Assembly (NCBI GenBank): GCA_003139095.1
Contig: PLHW01000066.1
Coordinates: 63,285 to 127,284, forward strand
DNA length: 64,000 bases
Direction: 5' to 3'
Source: Acidobacteriaceae bacterium
GTDB taxonomy: Bacteria > Acidobacteriota > Terriglobia > Terriglobales > Acidobacteriaceae
A model generated the notes under the pieces. That model was not told the DNA's origin, did no database searches, and saw only the letters and a list, made by a program, of their open reading frames with translations. Positions 8,783-17,132 of this stretch are shown here, piece after piece (within the stretch, counting starts at the first letter, position 1; each line of letters opens with the position of its first letter). The position numbers were made by a program, and so were the translations under genes.

Positions 8783-9940
8783 ATGGATTCCAGTCCAACG
8801 CCGGGCAAACGCCCAACGCCCAAGCTCAAAAAGGTCCTGCGGATAGTCACTCTGACGGCGGTAGTTCTGTTCCTTGTCCTTCAGATCGCTGTGCCCCGCT
8901 ATGTTCGATACCGTGCTTCGCGCCCGGTCGTCATCCGGCTTAAGTCTGAGGAGGAACGCGCCAGGCTCTCCCTTTCCGCGGATGCTTATCCTTGTCTGCT
9001 GATCGAGCGTCTGGGAGGCTCCGCAGCACAGCCCCTGAAGGCATCCATTCGCCAGTGCTCGCCCGCGCTGCACAACAATGACAATGTCGAACAGTACGAG
9101 GTCGACCTGCGCTCGGGCCTGTTCTTACTGCGCAAAACCGACCTGTTTGTTCCCGATACCATGCCTCTGGCCCTCACGCGCGGGTACCATGCGTGGGACG
9201 CGCACTCGCGCGCGTTCGGCATCGGCGGAAACCACGCCTACGACATCTTTCCCTTCGGCGACCGGTTTCCCTACACCTACATGGAACTCGTCCTCTGCGA
9301 TGGCCGCCAGGTTCATTACAGTCGCATCTCCGAGGGCACCAGTTACGCGGACTTCGTAAGTGAGCACCGTGGCACGCCGCCAACAATCTTCGAAAAATCC
9401 CAGATTCGCTGGAACGTCGATCACTGGGATATGACGTTTCACGACGGAACGCTCTATCGTTTTCCCGACGCGTATTACGCCAAGCGGCCAGTTGACGGTG
9501 CGCTGATCGGCATGCGCAATCCCAATGGCGACGAGATCAAGTTCGTTCGGGATGCCCGGCACAATTTGACGAGCCTCACCTCTCCACACGCCCACCAGAT
9601 TCAGTTCACTTACGATTCGGCCGATCGGATCATCCGAGCCGCCGACAATGCCGGACATGTCATTGGCTATTCCTATGATCCGTATGGCAAGCTAACAGAG
9701 GTTCGCGAAGATGGACGCCTTCTTACGCGATATTTGTACACCTCGCGGCTGATGACGGCGGTCCAGGACTCTAATGGAAGTGAGATTCTGGTCATTGAAC
9801 ATAAGGGAGGACGAACTTCCCGAATCATTCAACAGTGGACCAGCACCTATCATTTCGATTACGCCGAAGCGCCGGATGGACAAGTGCAAGAGACAACCGT
9901 GACCGATCCATCCGGCAAGAAAACGGTGTTCAAGTTCTGA
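8783..9940 (+). CDS. Membrane-anchored short RHS/YD-repeat protein
   Basis: From the ATG at 8783 the product is 385 residues. It has a basic N-terminus, one transmembrane helix (about 22-42, [20 protein letters not shown]) and then an RHS-type head resembling DUF6531 ([20 protein letters not shown] and [15 protein letters not shown]). YD-like repeats follow near the end ([18 protein letters not shown] and [16 protein letters not shown]). Full RHS toxins run beyond 1000 residues and end in a PxxxxDPxG-cleaved variable toxin; this one stops after a few YD repeats with no toxin domain. It may be a truncated or orphan RHS element or a small surface protein. The longer frame from 8657 would start inside the upstream terminator, so it is rejected. 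Confidence 0.75.
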   Translation: MDSSPTPGKRPTPKLKKVLRIVTLTAVVLFLVLQIAVPRYVRYRASRPVVIRLKSEEERARLSLSADAYPCLLIERLGGSAAQPLKASIRQCSPALHNNDNVEQYEVDLRSGLFLLRKTDLFVPDTMPLALTRGYHAWDAHSRAFGIGGNHAYDIFPFGDRFPYTYMELVLCDGRQVHYSRISEGTSYADFVSEHRGTPPTIFEKSQIRWNVDHWDMTFHDGTLYRFPDAYYAKRPVDGALIGMRNPNGDEIKFVRDARHNLTSLTSPHAHQIQFTYDSADRIIRAADNAGHVIGYSYDPYGKLTEVREDGRLLTRYLYTSRLMTAVQDSNGSEILVIEHKGGRTSRIIQQWTSTYHFDYAEAPDGQVQETTVTDPSGKKTVFKF

Positions 9941-10017
9941 CTAGTGGACGAGTTCTGTGGAGATTGACAATCGTCGATGCTGAATCTTCTAAATTTTCGA
10001 GGACATCAAAACTCTCT

Positions 10018-10998
10018 ATGAAAGCCATTCAGATTAACCAAACCGGCGGGCCCGAGGTCATGCAACTCGCCGACCTCCCCATTCCTCAACCCAAGCCCAG
10101 CGAGGCGCTCGTCAAAATCGCCGCCAGCGGCGTCAACTTCATCGACGTTTATAACCGCGAGGGCCGCTACAAGCAGGCTCTGCCTTTTATTCTCGGGCAG
10201 GAAGCCGCTGGCACCGTCACCGCCGTCGGCGCTGAAGTGCATGGCGAAGTGCGTGGCATCGCCGTCGGTGATCGCGTCGCCTACACGCTCAGCCTCGGCG
10301 GCTACGCCGAATACGCCGCTGTCCCTGCCGACCGCCTCGTCAAAATTCCCGCAGGCGTAACCGAGCGCCAGGCCGCCGCCGCCATCTTGCAGGGCATGAC
10401 CGCGCACTACCTCGCCTATGACACCTTTCCGCTGAAAAAAGGCGACACCGCCCTGATTCACGCAGCGGCCGGCGGAGTCGGCCTGCTCCTCGTGCAAATG
10501 GCGCACAACATCGGCGCACGCGTGATTGGCACGGTTTCCACGGACGAAAAAGCAAAGCTCGCCCGCGACGCCGGGGCCGACGACGTCATTCTCTACACCC
10601 AAACCGACTTTGAAGCCGAGACCAAGCGCCTCACCGCCGGCAAAGGCGTTGACGTCGTCTATGACTCGGTCGGCAAGACGACCTTCGAAAAGGGTCTCAA
10701 TCTGCTGCGTCCACGCGGCATGATGGCGCTCTTTGGCGGCTCCAGCGGCCCGGTCGCGCCTTTCGATCCGCTCATCCTCACGCAAAAGGGCTCGCTCTTT
10801 CTCACGCGCCCATCGCTCGGCGCCTACGTGCTCACGCCCGAAGACCTGCAAAAACGCGCCGGTGCCGTCTTTGGCATGATTCGCGACGGCAAGCTAAAGT
10901 TGCGCATCGAGCACATCTATCCGCTCGCCGAGGCGCAGCAGGCCCATCGCGATCTCGAAGGCCGCAAAACTACGGGCAAGCTCTTGCTCATTCCCTGA
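10018..10998 (+). CDS. NADPH:quinone oxidoreductase (zeta-crystallin type)
   Basis: The 326-residue medium-chain dehydrogenase/reductase lacks the zinc ligands of alcohol dehydrogenases, as expected for quinone oxidoreductases. It begins [17 protein letters not shown] and has the dinucleotide motif [15 protein letters not shown] followed by the [20 protein letters not shown] block. It should reduce quinones or enones with NADPH. The ATG at 10018 is the family start; the upstream frame from 9835 overlaps the RHS gene and is a read-through. The stop TGA (10996-10998) overlaps the next ATG by one base, so the following hydrolase is translationally coupled. Confidence 0.92.
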   Translation: MKAIQINQTGGPEVMQLADLPIPQPKPSEALVKIAASGVNFIDVYNREGRYKQALPFILGQEAAGTVTAVGAEVHGEVRGIAVGDRVAYTLSLGGYAEYAAVPADRLVKIPAGVTERQAAAAILQGMTAHYLAYDTFPLKKGDTALIHAAAGGVGLLLVQMAHNIGARVIGTVSTDEKAKLARDAGADDVILYTQTDFEAETKRLTAGKGVDVVYDSVGKTTFEKGLNLLRPRGMMALFGGSSGPVAPFDPLILTQKGSLFLTRPSLGAYVLTPEDLQKRAGAVFGMIRDGKLKLRIEHIYPLAEAQQAHRDLEGRKTTGKLLLIP

Positions 10999-11867
10999 TG
11001 CCTTTTCTGGAACTAAAAAATTCGCCCCATGCCCCCGGAGTTTCTCCGGTCGCGATCCACTATCGCGATGTCGGCGGCGGCCGTCCGCTCGTCTTCCTCC
11101 ACGGCGGATGGGGCTATGGCGTGTATCCGATCAATCGCCAGGTCGAGGCATTTCAAGAAGAGATCGCGCATCGCCAAATCCGCTTCATAATTCCCGACCG
11201 CTCCGGCCATGGCCGCTCTTCGCCGTTCGCCGGACCGTTGCCTCCGGACTTTCACCGCCGTGCCGCCGGGGAAACTCTGCTCCTCCTCGACTCGCTGGGC
11301 ATTCAGCGCGCCACTTTCTGGGGACACAGCGATGGAGCCGTCATCGCCGCCATGATCGGCCTCATGGCCCCCGCCCGCTGCGAGCATCTCCTTCTCGAAG
11401 CGCTTCATCTCTATCGCAAAAAACCCGCGTCGCACTCCGTCTTCTTTCAGAAATTCGCCGACCATCCTGAAAGCGTGAGCGCCAAATTGCAAAAGCTCTT
11501 AGCCGATGATCACGGCAACGATCACGGCGATGATCACGGCGGTGATCGGGGCGAAGATCACGGCGCCAATCGCTGGCAGCATGTTGTGCCGAGGAATTGC
11601 CGCGTATGGCTGCAACTCGCCAATGAGAGTACGCACCCGCAGCAGGATCTCTATGATGGCCGCCTGAGCGAGTTGAGCGTGCCGGTCACGTTCATGCACG
11701 GCCGGCATGATCCGCGCACCGAGCCAGGAGAAATCGAGCGCGCCCACCAGTCCGTTCCCGCGTCATCCCTGCGTTTCGTCGAGACCGGACGCCACAGCCC
11801 GCACAGCGAAGAGGCCTCCGCCGCCGAATGCTCCGCCATTCTCCGCAAGCTGGTCACAGCGCCTTAG
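10998..11867 (+). CDS. Alpha/beta hydrolase with Asp-His-Gly repeat insertion
   Basis: This 289-residue alpha/beta hydrolase has FLHGGWG (oxyanion loop), WGHSDGA (nucleophile elbow), HGRHDPRTEPG (acid) and TGRHSPHSEE (catalytic His). Its start overlaps the stop of the quinone oxidoreductase gene by one base, indicating coupling and perhaps detoxification of a common substrate. Unusually, residues about 170-190 are a run of DHG-type units (NDHG, DDHG, GDRG, EDHG) encoded by a 12-bp tandem repeat at about 11505-11570, inside the lid region. Acid-His runs of this kind can bind divalent metal, but that is only inference here. Confidence 0.82.
   Translation: MPFLELKNSPHAPGVSPVAIHYRDVGGGRPLVFLHGGWGYGVYPINRQVEAFQEEIAHRQIRFIIPDRSGHGRSSPFAGPLPPDFHRRAAGETLLLLDSLGIQRATFWGHSDGAVIAAMIGLMAPARCEHLLLEALHLYRKKPASHSVFFQKFADHPESVSAKLQKLLADDHGNDHGDDHGGDRGEDHGANRWQHVVPRNCRVWLQLANESTHPQQDLYDGRLSELSVPVTFMHGRHDPRTEPGEIERAHQSVPASSLRFVETGRHSPHSEEASAAECSAILRKLVTAP
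11505..11570 (+). repeat. 12-bp in-frame tandem repeat (GATCACGGC core)
   Basis: About five units of the form GATCACGGCNNN lie in tandem within the second hydrolase gene. They encode Asp-His-Gly-X units; one unit has CGG (Arg) instead of CAC. The period is a multiple of three, so copy-number changes keep the frame. Confidence 0.85.
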
Positions 11868-11889
11868 CCGATGCTGCCGTCTCGCCCCG

Positions 11890-12588
11890 CTACGTCTTCT
11901 TGCGAGAGTAATTTTTCAAGTACGCCGGCAACTCGCGCTCACACCGTTCGTCCGCAATCGCCGCCCCGGTCTTCGTCTCCAGCGGTATCACTCCCGCCCA
12001 GGTCGGAATCGAATAATCTGCTTCATCGTCAATCGGCGGCCCCACACGTATCTTCGCTGAAAACTCTTCAATCGGAATTCGCAGCACAGATGTGACTTTC
12101 AATTCCTTCTCGTTCGGCTGCCGCGCATCATCCCAGCGCTGCGGCACAACGTGCTCGCTCACCGCCCGCAAAGCCGCCAGTTTCTCCGCCGCATCCGCCA
12201 CCAGCGTCGCCGTCCCCAGGATCACCACCGATTGGTAGTTCATCGAGTGGTTAAAGACCGACCGCGCCATCACCAGTCCATCCACCAGCGTCACCGTGAT
12301 GCACACCGCAATGCCCTGCTGCAAATTGCGCAGCATGCGGCTAGCCACCGACCCGTGCAGGTAAAGCACATCGCCGTCGCGCCCATAAATCGTCGGGATC
12401 ACGTAAGGCTGGCCATCGACCACAAATCCGACATGGCAAATCAGCCCCTCGTCAAGAATCCGATTAACCGTCTCGCGATCGTAAACTCCGCGGTGCGGTT
12501 CGCGCACCACGCGCGTGCGCGGTGTAGGCATAGCAGAAGTAGGCACAGAAGAATCGGGCATAGAACCTGAAGTGGAATTGTCCGGCAT
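11890..12588 (-). CDS. Pyridoxamine 5'-phosphate oxidase-like FMN-binding protein
   Basis: The 232-residue protein matches the PNPOx-like split-barrel family that includes nitroimidazole-resistance (NimA) and flavin-nucleotide-binding proteins. Indicators are the lead helix VNRILDEGLICHVGFVVDGQ, the strand PYVIPTIYGRDGDVLYLHGS, and the later MNYQSVVILGTATLV. It probably binds FMN and reduces a small cytosolic substrate; the substrate is unknown. The first about 25 residues are Ser/Pro/Thr-rich and unconserved, so a start nearer RVVREPHRGVYD is possible. It is convergent with the preceding hydrolase. Confidence 0.82.
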   Translation of the reverse strand: MPDNSTSGSMPDSSVPTSAMPTPRTRVVREPHRGVYDRETVNRILDEGLICHVGFVVDGQPYVIPTIYGRDGDVLYLHGSVASRMLRNLQQGIAVCITVTLVDGLVMARSVFNHSMNYQSVVILGTATLVADAAEKLAALRAVSEHVVPQRWDDARQPNEKELKVTSVLRIPIEEFSAKIRVGPPIDDEADYSIPTWAGVIPLETKTGAAIADERCERELPAYLKNYSRKKT

Positions 12589-12659
12589 AAGTCAAACTCG
12601 CAAGGCAGGCGCCAAGAATAGGTGAACCCAAATTCTAGCAGGTGTGGCGCGAATGCTTG

Positions 12660-12731
12660 TGTGGCGCGGACACTCCTGTCCGCGAGCGTGCAGCGCATGA
12701 GCCGCCTGCGCGGACAAGAGTGTCCGCTCAA
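12660..12731. repeat. Inverted pair of GCGGACACTCCTGTCCGC elements
   Basis: Two inverted copies of a self-palindromic word (left GCGGACACTCCTGTCCGCG, right CGCGGACAAGAGTGTCCGC) face each other across about 25 bases. A third copy lies at 24746-24770. Translated, these give recurring spurious peptides such as RTLLSA and RGQECP. They look like REP/BIME-type intergenic repeats. Confidence 0.85.
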
Positions 12732-12739
12732 CCCAACCT

Positions 12740-13471
12740 CTAATGCACATGCGCAAACCGGTCCAGCACAAACATGCACGCCGCTCCCACAAACACCAGC
12801 AGCGCCATCCGCACTCCCGTCTCCTTATTCACCTCTGGAATCAAATCCGACGCCGCCACATAAATCGTCACGCCCGCCGACAGCGGCAATCCGAATCCCA
12901 CCTCGCGATGAAAAATCGCCATCGTCATCACGCCCGCCACCGTCGCCGCTCCCAGCATCACCGAAGTCCCCCACGCAAACCCGCGGCTGCGCCCGCTCGC
13001 CAGCATCACCGACGCAATCGTGAATCCCTCCGGAATTTTATGCAGGAAAACGGCCATAAAAATAACCCACCCCAGCCAGTTGGAGACGATGAACCCAGAC
13101 GCAATCGCGATGCCGTCGAAGAACGTATGAATAAGCAGACCGACCAAGACCGAGTAGCTCTTGTGGGTGTGGAGAAACTCGTCGGCGTGCGTCTCCTCTC
13201 CGAAGTGGAAATGCGGCGTGACCGTGTGCTCGAAGAAGTGGACAAGCAGATAGCCGAGCAGAATAAGAAATCCGGCGCGCGGTCCGCGCAGCTCAATGCT
13301 CTCCGGCACCATCTCGACCATGGCAACGGCCAGCATGAATCCCGCGCCCAGCGCCACGAAATAGCGCAGGTAAGAGCGGTCCCAATTCTTCTGCACGATA
13401 ATCGCGCCGCCAAAAACGTTAGCGGCCGCCGCAGTCAGTCCAAGCAGCACACTGGTCAAAATGGGGGACAT
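12740..13471 (-). CDS. ZIP family divalent-metal transporter
   Basis: From the ATG at 13471 the product has 243 residues and about eight hydrophobic segments. Signature helices carry the metal site: HTFFDGIAIASGF (TM4) and HKIPEGFTIASV (TM5), plus a His-rich loop (TPHFHFGEETHADEF) between TM3 and TM4. It should import Zn2+, Fe2+ or related ions across the inner membrane. A longer frame from 13657 adds 62 residues, but these are the translation of an intergenic palindrome and are rejected. The gene is divergent from the ICMT-like gene. Confidence 0.92.
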   Translation of the reverse strand: MSPILTSVLLGLTAAAANVFGGAIIVQKNWDRSYLRYFVALGAGFMLAVAMVEMVPESIELRGPRAGFLILLGYLLVHFFEHTVTPHFHFGEETHADEFLHTHKSYSVLVGLLIHTFFDGIAIASGFIVSNWLGWVIFMAVFLHKIPEGFTIASVMLASGRSRGFAWGTSVMLGAATVAGVMTMAIFHREVGFGLPLSAGVTIYVAASDLIPEVNKETGVRMALLVFVGAACMFVLDRFAHVH

Positions 13472-13510
13472 GAGAGGGAAGGATAGCAGGAAGCGGCGGT
13501 GGTCTGAAGG

Positions 13511-13538
13511 TGGTTCGCCCTGGCTGGTTCGCCCTGGC
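13511..13538. repeat. 14-bp direct tandem duplication
   Basis: TGGTTCGCCCTGGC occurs twice back to back (13511-13524 and 13525-13538), immediately before the long palindrome. Confidence 0.85.
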
Positions 13539-13626
13539 CAAGAGTTGTCATCCCGAGCGCAACGAGGGATCTGCTGTTCGCGGCAAGATGCAGATCCCTC
13601 ACTGCGCTCGGGATGACAACTCTTGG
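13538..13626. repeat. Long inverted repeat (TCATCCCGAGCGCA family)
   Basis: Arms 13538-13574 and 13590-13626 pair at 35 of 37 positions around a 15-base loop. The arms contain TTGTCATCCCGAGCGCA and GAGGGATCTGC. This is the widespread bacterial intergenic palindrome whose translation gives peptides such as CHPERSEG and RCARDDN. It occupies the divergent region between the ZIP and ICMT-like genes. A diverged relative is at 58164-58225. Confidence 0.9.
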
Positions 13627-13680
13627 AAGGGTGTAGCGGGTGCGCGGTCGAACCCACTGCTACGCTGCTAACATTCTTTT

Positions 13681-14277
13681 ATGCGAATGTGGCTGCAACT
13701 CGCCGGATGGCTGGCTTGCGTAGTCTATTCGACGATCCCGGCGTTCTGGTTGATGATCCATCCGTTCGCCGAGCGCTGGCGCGCGCGGCGGCGCGCGCCA
13801 TACCTGGTATTGCTTCCGGCATGGATCGCCATGTGGGCAATCGGGGCGCTCCTGACGCGGCCGGGGCGGCAGGTTTCTTTCTATTCGGCTGCGGGGGCGT
13901 GGATTCCGGCTACCCTGCTATTTGCTGCCGGCTTCTACCTCTACGCCAAGTCGGGCAAGAACTTCAGCGCGCAGCAACTCGGCGGGATGCCGGAACTTCA
14001 CAACGGTCATCGCGACGAGCGTCTGGTGACCGACGGCATTCGCGCCCGCGTGCGGCATCCGGTCTATCTGGCGCATCTCTGCGAGATGCTGGCGTGGAGC
14101 ATTGGCACCGGCCTCGCCGTCTGCTGGTCCCTAACCGCCTTCGCCATCGCCACCGGCGTCCTGATGATCCGCCTGGAAGACGCGGAGCTCGAAAAGCGAT
14201 TTGGCGAAGACTATCGCGTCTACCGCGCCAAAGTCCCAGCCCTGTTCCCAAAGCTCTTTCCCCGCCGCCAGCTATAA
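13681..14277 (+). CDS. Isoprenylcysteine carboxyl methyltransferase-like membrane protein
   Basis: The 198-residue protein has four to five transmembrane helices. The C-terminal part carries the ICMT/PEMT SAM-binding signature RVRHPVYLAHLCEMLAWS followed by LEDAELEKRFGEDYRVYRAK and a final RxxxLFP-type region. Bacterial members methylate lipid or unknown membrane substrates; no prenylated protein partner is evident here. The ATG at 13681 lies directly after a palindromic intergenic region and no strong ribosome site is visible. Confidence 0.82.
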   Translation: MRMWLQLAGWLACVVYSTIPAFWLMIHPFAERWRARRRAPYLVLLPAWIAMWAIGALLTRPGRQVSFYSAAGAWIPATLLFAAGFYLYAKSGKNFSAQQLGGMPELHNGHRDERLVTDGIRARVRHPVYLAHLCEMLAWSIGTGLAVCWSLTAFAIATGVLMIRLEDAELEKRFGEDYRVYRAKVPALFPKLFPRRQL

Positions 14278-14285
14278 TCCGCTTT

Positions 14286-14324
14286 AACTGAGAACTGACA
14301 ACTGACAACTGATAGCTAACGACC
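14286..14324. repeat. AACTGAG/AACTGAC heptad repeat
   Basis: AACTGAG, AACTGAC, AACTGAC and AACTGAT follow one another at an exact 7-bp period just upstream of the LolC/E-like gene, and the stretch runs into CTAACGACC, a word of the second heptad family. Confidence 0.85.
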
Positions 14325-14328
14325 GCTC

Positions 14329-15672
14329 ATGCGCTTCGAACTCTTCATCGCGTCCCGCTACCTGCGCGCCAAGCGCCGTCAGGCCTTCATCGGCATCATC
14401 ACCTCCATCTCCATCGCCGGAGTCGCCGCCGGTGTCGCCTCCCTCATCGTCGCCCTCGCCGTCAACAACGGCTTCCGCCAAGATCTCCAGGATCGCCTCC
14501 TCGGTTCCACCGCCCACATCAGCCTGCTCCGCGTCGAAAGCGATGGCATCCAAAACTGGCGTCCCCTCCTCGCCAAACTCGAGCACGAGCCCCACGTCGT
14601 CGCCGCCGCGCCCGCCATCTACGAGCAGGTCCTCATCTCGCGCGGCCCACGCGCCCGCGGCGCCGTCCTCAAAGGCATGTTGCCGCGCTACGAGCGCAAA
14701 GTCAGCGACCTCCTCCAAACCGTAAACGTCGGCTCCGCGGACGATTTGCAAGAAGCCGTAGCGCCGGCCTCCCAACCGGCGTCCCCGTCGCCCGCCGCAC
14801 AAACTCCTGCCAACCCCGCCCCCTCCCCCGACGATCTCACCGCCCTCCACGCCCGCGTCGCCGCCATGCCGCCCATCGTTCTCGGCCGCGATCTCGCCGA
14901 CTCTCTCGGCGCCCGCGTCTCCTCCGTCGTCCTCGTCACCTCGCCCCAAGGCGAGCTCACTCCCTTCGGCATGGTTCCCAAGTACATTCGCTTTCGCGTC
15001 GTCGGCGTCTTCAACTCCGGCTTCTTCGACTACGACTCCTCCTGGGCCTTCATCCGCCTCGCCGACGCGCAGGAACTCTTCGGCCTCGGCGACGTCATCT
15101 CCGTCATCCAGTTCAAACTCGACGACATCTACCGCGCCCCCGCCGTCGGCGATGCCCTCGAACAGGCCGCCAATCGCGTCACCGGCTCCACCGGCTTCAT
15201 GACCACGAACTGGATGGAGCAGAACAAACCCCTCTTCCACGCCCTCCGCCTCGAGCGCCTCGTCACCTTCATCACCATCGGCCTCATCGTCTTCGTCGCC
15301 GCCCTCAACATCCTCATCTCGCTCACCATGATGGTCATGGAAAAAACCAAAGACATCGCCGTTCTCATGTCCATGGGCACAAAAAAGCGCCAGATTCGCC
15401 GCGTCTTCATCGCCCAAGGCATGCTCATCGGCGTAATCGGCACCGTCATCGGTCTAGCCCTCGGCTACGCCATCTCCTGGGCCGGAGGCCACTACCACTT
15501 CATCTCCCTCTCCCCCGAGGTCTATTCCATCGACTACGTCCCCTTCGCCCCCCGCCTAATGGACGGCCTGATCGTAGCCGCAGTCTCCATCGGCATCTCC
15601 TTCATAGCCACCATCTACCCCTCCTGGTCCGCCGCCAGAATCCTCCCCGCAGAAGCCCTCCGCTACGAGTAG
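14329..15672 (+). CDS. LolC/LolE-like ABC transporter permease
   Basis: The 447-residue protein is a MacB/FtsX-type permease of the lipoprotein-releasing LolCE group: N-terminal MRFELFIASRYLRAKRR, a first TM helix, a large periplasmic domain (about 50-290) and three C-terminal TM helices with LNILISLTMMVMEKTKDIAV and MGTKKRQIRRVF. It would extract lipoproteins from the inner membrane for transfer to LolA. The periplasmic domain carries a Pro/Ala-rich insertion near residues 145-175. No LolD ATPase is adjacent in the window, so the partner must be encoded elsewhere. Confidence 0.88.
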   Translation: MRFELFIASRYLRAKRRQAFIGIITSISIAGVAAGVASLIVALAVNNGFRQDLQDRLLGSTAHISLLRVESDGIQNWRPLLAKLEHEPHVVAAAPAIYEQVLISRGPRARGAVLKGMLPRYERKVSDLLQTVNVGSADDLQEAVAPASQPASPSPAAQTPANPAPSPDDLTALHARVAAMPPIVLGRDLADSLGARVSSVVLVTSPQGELTPFGMVPKYIRFRVVGVFNSGFFDYDSSWAFIRLADAQELFGLGDVISVIQFKLDDIYRAPAVGDALEQAANRVTGSTGFMTTNWMEQNKPLFHALRLERLVTFITIGLIVFVAALNILISLTMMVMEKTKDIAVLMSMGTKKRQIRRVFIAQGMLIGVIGTVIGLALGYAISWAGGHYHFISLSPEVYSIDYVPFAPRLMDGLIVAAVSIGISFIATIYPSWSAARILPAEALRYE

Positions 15673-15804
15673 CCCTCAGCTCCAAGTTCCCAGGTCTCAG
15701 GGAACCTCAAAATCAACTCCCATCGGACCCTCATAAGTAGACTGGAAAATGCTCGCCCGTAAGCGTAGGAATAAGGTTCGAGCCCCCGCGGCGGATCGCA
15801 TTTC

Positions 15805-16509
15805 ATGCCCTACGTGAAGCGCATCGTCTGTCTCGCCAATTCCTACAAAGCGCCGATGGGCCGCTGCATCGCCGGCCGCGAAATCCTCCCCAACGGCGCC
15901 CCGGGAGCTTGGATCCGCCCCATCAGCGCGCGCCCCAAAGGCGAGTTGAGTTCGCGGGAATACGGCTACTCGGATGGAGGAAGGCCGTACCTGCTCGACA
16001 TCATCGACGTGCCCTTGCTGCGGGAGTCATTCGAAAATCCCCAAACCGAAAATCACATCGTCGCCCCGAACGGCGGATGGAAAAAAGCAGGCGAGCTGTC
16101 CTGGAACGATCTGGAGAATTTCGCCGAACACCCCTGCTCCATCTGGATCAACTCGCAAAACACCCGCGAGGGCCATTACGACTGCATGCGCCCCGACCAG
16201 GCCGCCACTTTGCCAGGCTCTCTGCTGCTCATCCGCAGCGCGGAACTCACGGTTGAAGCGTTCACCAGCCGATTCAAACTAGGCCGCGCCTATCGCGGAC
16301 GTTTTTTTTACCGCGACAAATACTACAATTTCAGTTTGACCGACCCGCTGGTGCAGGAGAAGTTTGCCTCACAAGAGGAGGGCGATTACCGCCTCGAAGA
16401 CGTGTATCTTTGTCTCAGTCTCACGCGCCCCTTTGAAATCGACAAACGATGCCATAAGCTGATTGCAGCCGTCATTTCCAGGCCGGTGATTCCCAAGCAG
16501 CATTTGTGA
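15805..16509 (+). CDS. Probable dual-OB-domain protein, first gene of a DUF488 cassette
   Basis: The 234-residue soluble protein begins MPYVKRIVCLANSYKAPMGR and continues with GAWIRPIS, then two beta-rich halves (about 1-110 and 115-234), the second with FKLGRAYRGRFFYRDKYYNF and SLTRPFEIDKRCHKLIAAVI. The lead pattern (CLANSxK, GRCIAG, WIRPIS) matches what I recall as dual OB-containing proteins, thought to bind nucleic acid, which occur next to DUF488 genes. That assignment is from memory and unverified. Its TGA stop overlaps a GTG start option of the next gene, so the genes are coupled. No catalytic motif is visible. Confidence 0.7.
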   Translation: MPYVKRIVCLANSYKAPMGRCIAGREILPNGAPGAWIRPISARPKGELSSREYGYSDGGRPYLLDIIDVPLLRESFENPQTENHIVAPNGGWKKAGELSWNDLENFAEHPCSIWINSQNTREGHYDCMRPDQAATLPGSLLLIRSAELTVEAFTSRFKLGRAYRGRFFYRDKYYNFSLTDPLVQEKFASQEEGDYRLEDVYLCLSLTRPFEIDKRCHKLIAAVISRPVIPKQHL

Positions 16510-16514
16510 CCCCA

Positions 16515-17132
16515 ATGCCAGAGCCTGTTTTCACCATCGGACACTCCACCCACACCGTGGCCCAGTTCGTCGCGCTGCTCCAGCAGCACGGTATCACCGC
16601 CATCGGCGACGTGCGCTCCCGCCCCTACAGCCGTCAGAATCCCCACTTTAATCGCGAAGAGATGGAGCGCTTTCTTCGCCACGCCGGCATCGCCTACATC
16701 TTCCTCGGCCGCGAACTCGGCGCCCGCAGCCAGGATCAATCCTGTTACGACCAGGGCCGCGTCCGCTACGATCTGCTCGCCCGCACCGCTCTCTTCCAGC
16801 ACGGCCTGACCCGCGTGCGTGAAGCAATGCAAACCCACACGCTCGCTATCATGTGCGCCGAAAAAGAACCCCTCGACTGCCATCGCACAATCCTCGTCAG
16901 CCGCCACCTCGACGCGCTCGGACTCGACGTCCGCCACATCCTCGTCGATGGCGCAATCGAAACCCACGCCGATGCACTCGCCCGCCTCGCCCGCCTCCTC
17001 AACATGCCGGAAACGCACCTCTTCCTCTCGCCGCGGGAACTACGCGACGACACCTATTTGCGACAGGAAGAGCGCATCGCCTACGTGCCCGATGAAGACC
17101 AATCGCAGGCCATTCGAGGCGCCGCGGGATGA
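16515..17132 (+). CDS. DUF488 family protein (first of two)
   Basis: The 205-residue protein opens with FTIGHSTHTVAQFVALL and GDVRSRPYSRQNPHFN, the DUF488 signature, followed by FLGRELGARS. The conserved C-x7-C-H-R motif (CAEKEPLDCHR) sits near residue 115. DUF488 is a Rossmann-like family that I recall being linked by comparative genomics to the rhodanese/phosphatase superfamily and possibly nucleic-acid chemistry; activity is not established. The ATG at 16515 lies six bases after the preceding stop; a GTG at 16506 would overlap that stop and is the alternative. The stop overlaps the next ATG (ATGA at 17129-17132). Confidence 0.85.
   Translation: MPEPVFTIGHSTHTVAQFVALLQQHGITAIGDVRSRPYSRQNPHFNREEMERFLRHAGIAYIFLGRELGARSQDQSCYDQGRVRYDLLARTALFQHGLTRVREAMQTHTLAIMCAEKEPLDCHRTILVSRHLDALGLDVRHILVDGAIETHADALARLARLLNMPETHLFLSPRELRDDTYLRQEERIAYVPDEDQSQAIRGAAG

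Noticed and set aside
13472-13657. 62-residue N-terminal extension of the ZIP transporter
   Set aside because: It is a translation of the intergenic palindrome (CHPERSEG and RCARDDN peptides); the ATG at 13471 starts at the first membrane segment.
15770-15805. TTCGAGCCCC resembling a tRNA T-loop before the dual-OB gene
   Set aside because: No pairing T stem, anticodon arm or acceptor stem could be drawn around it.
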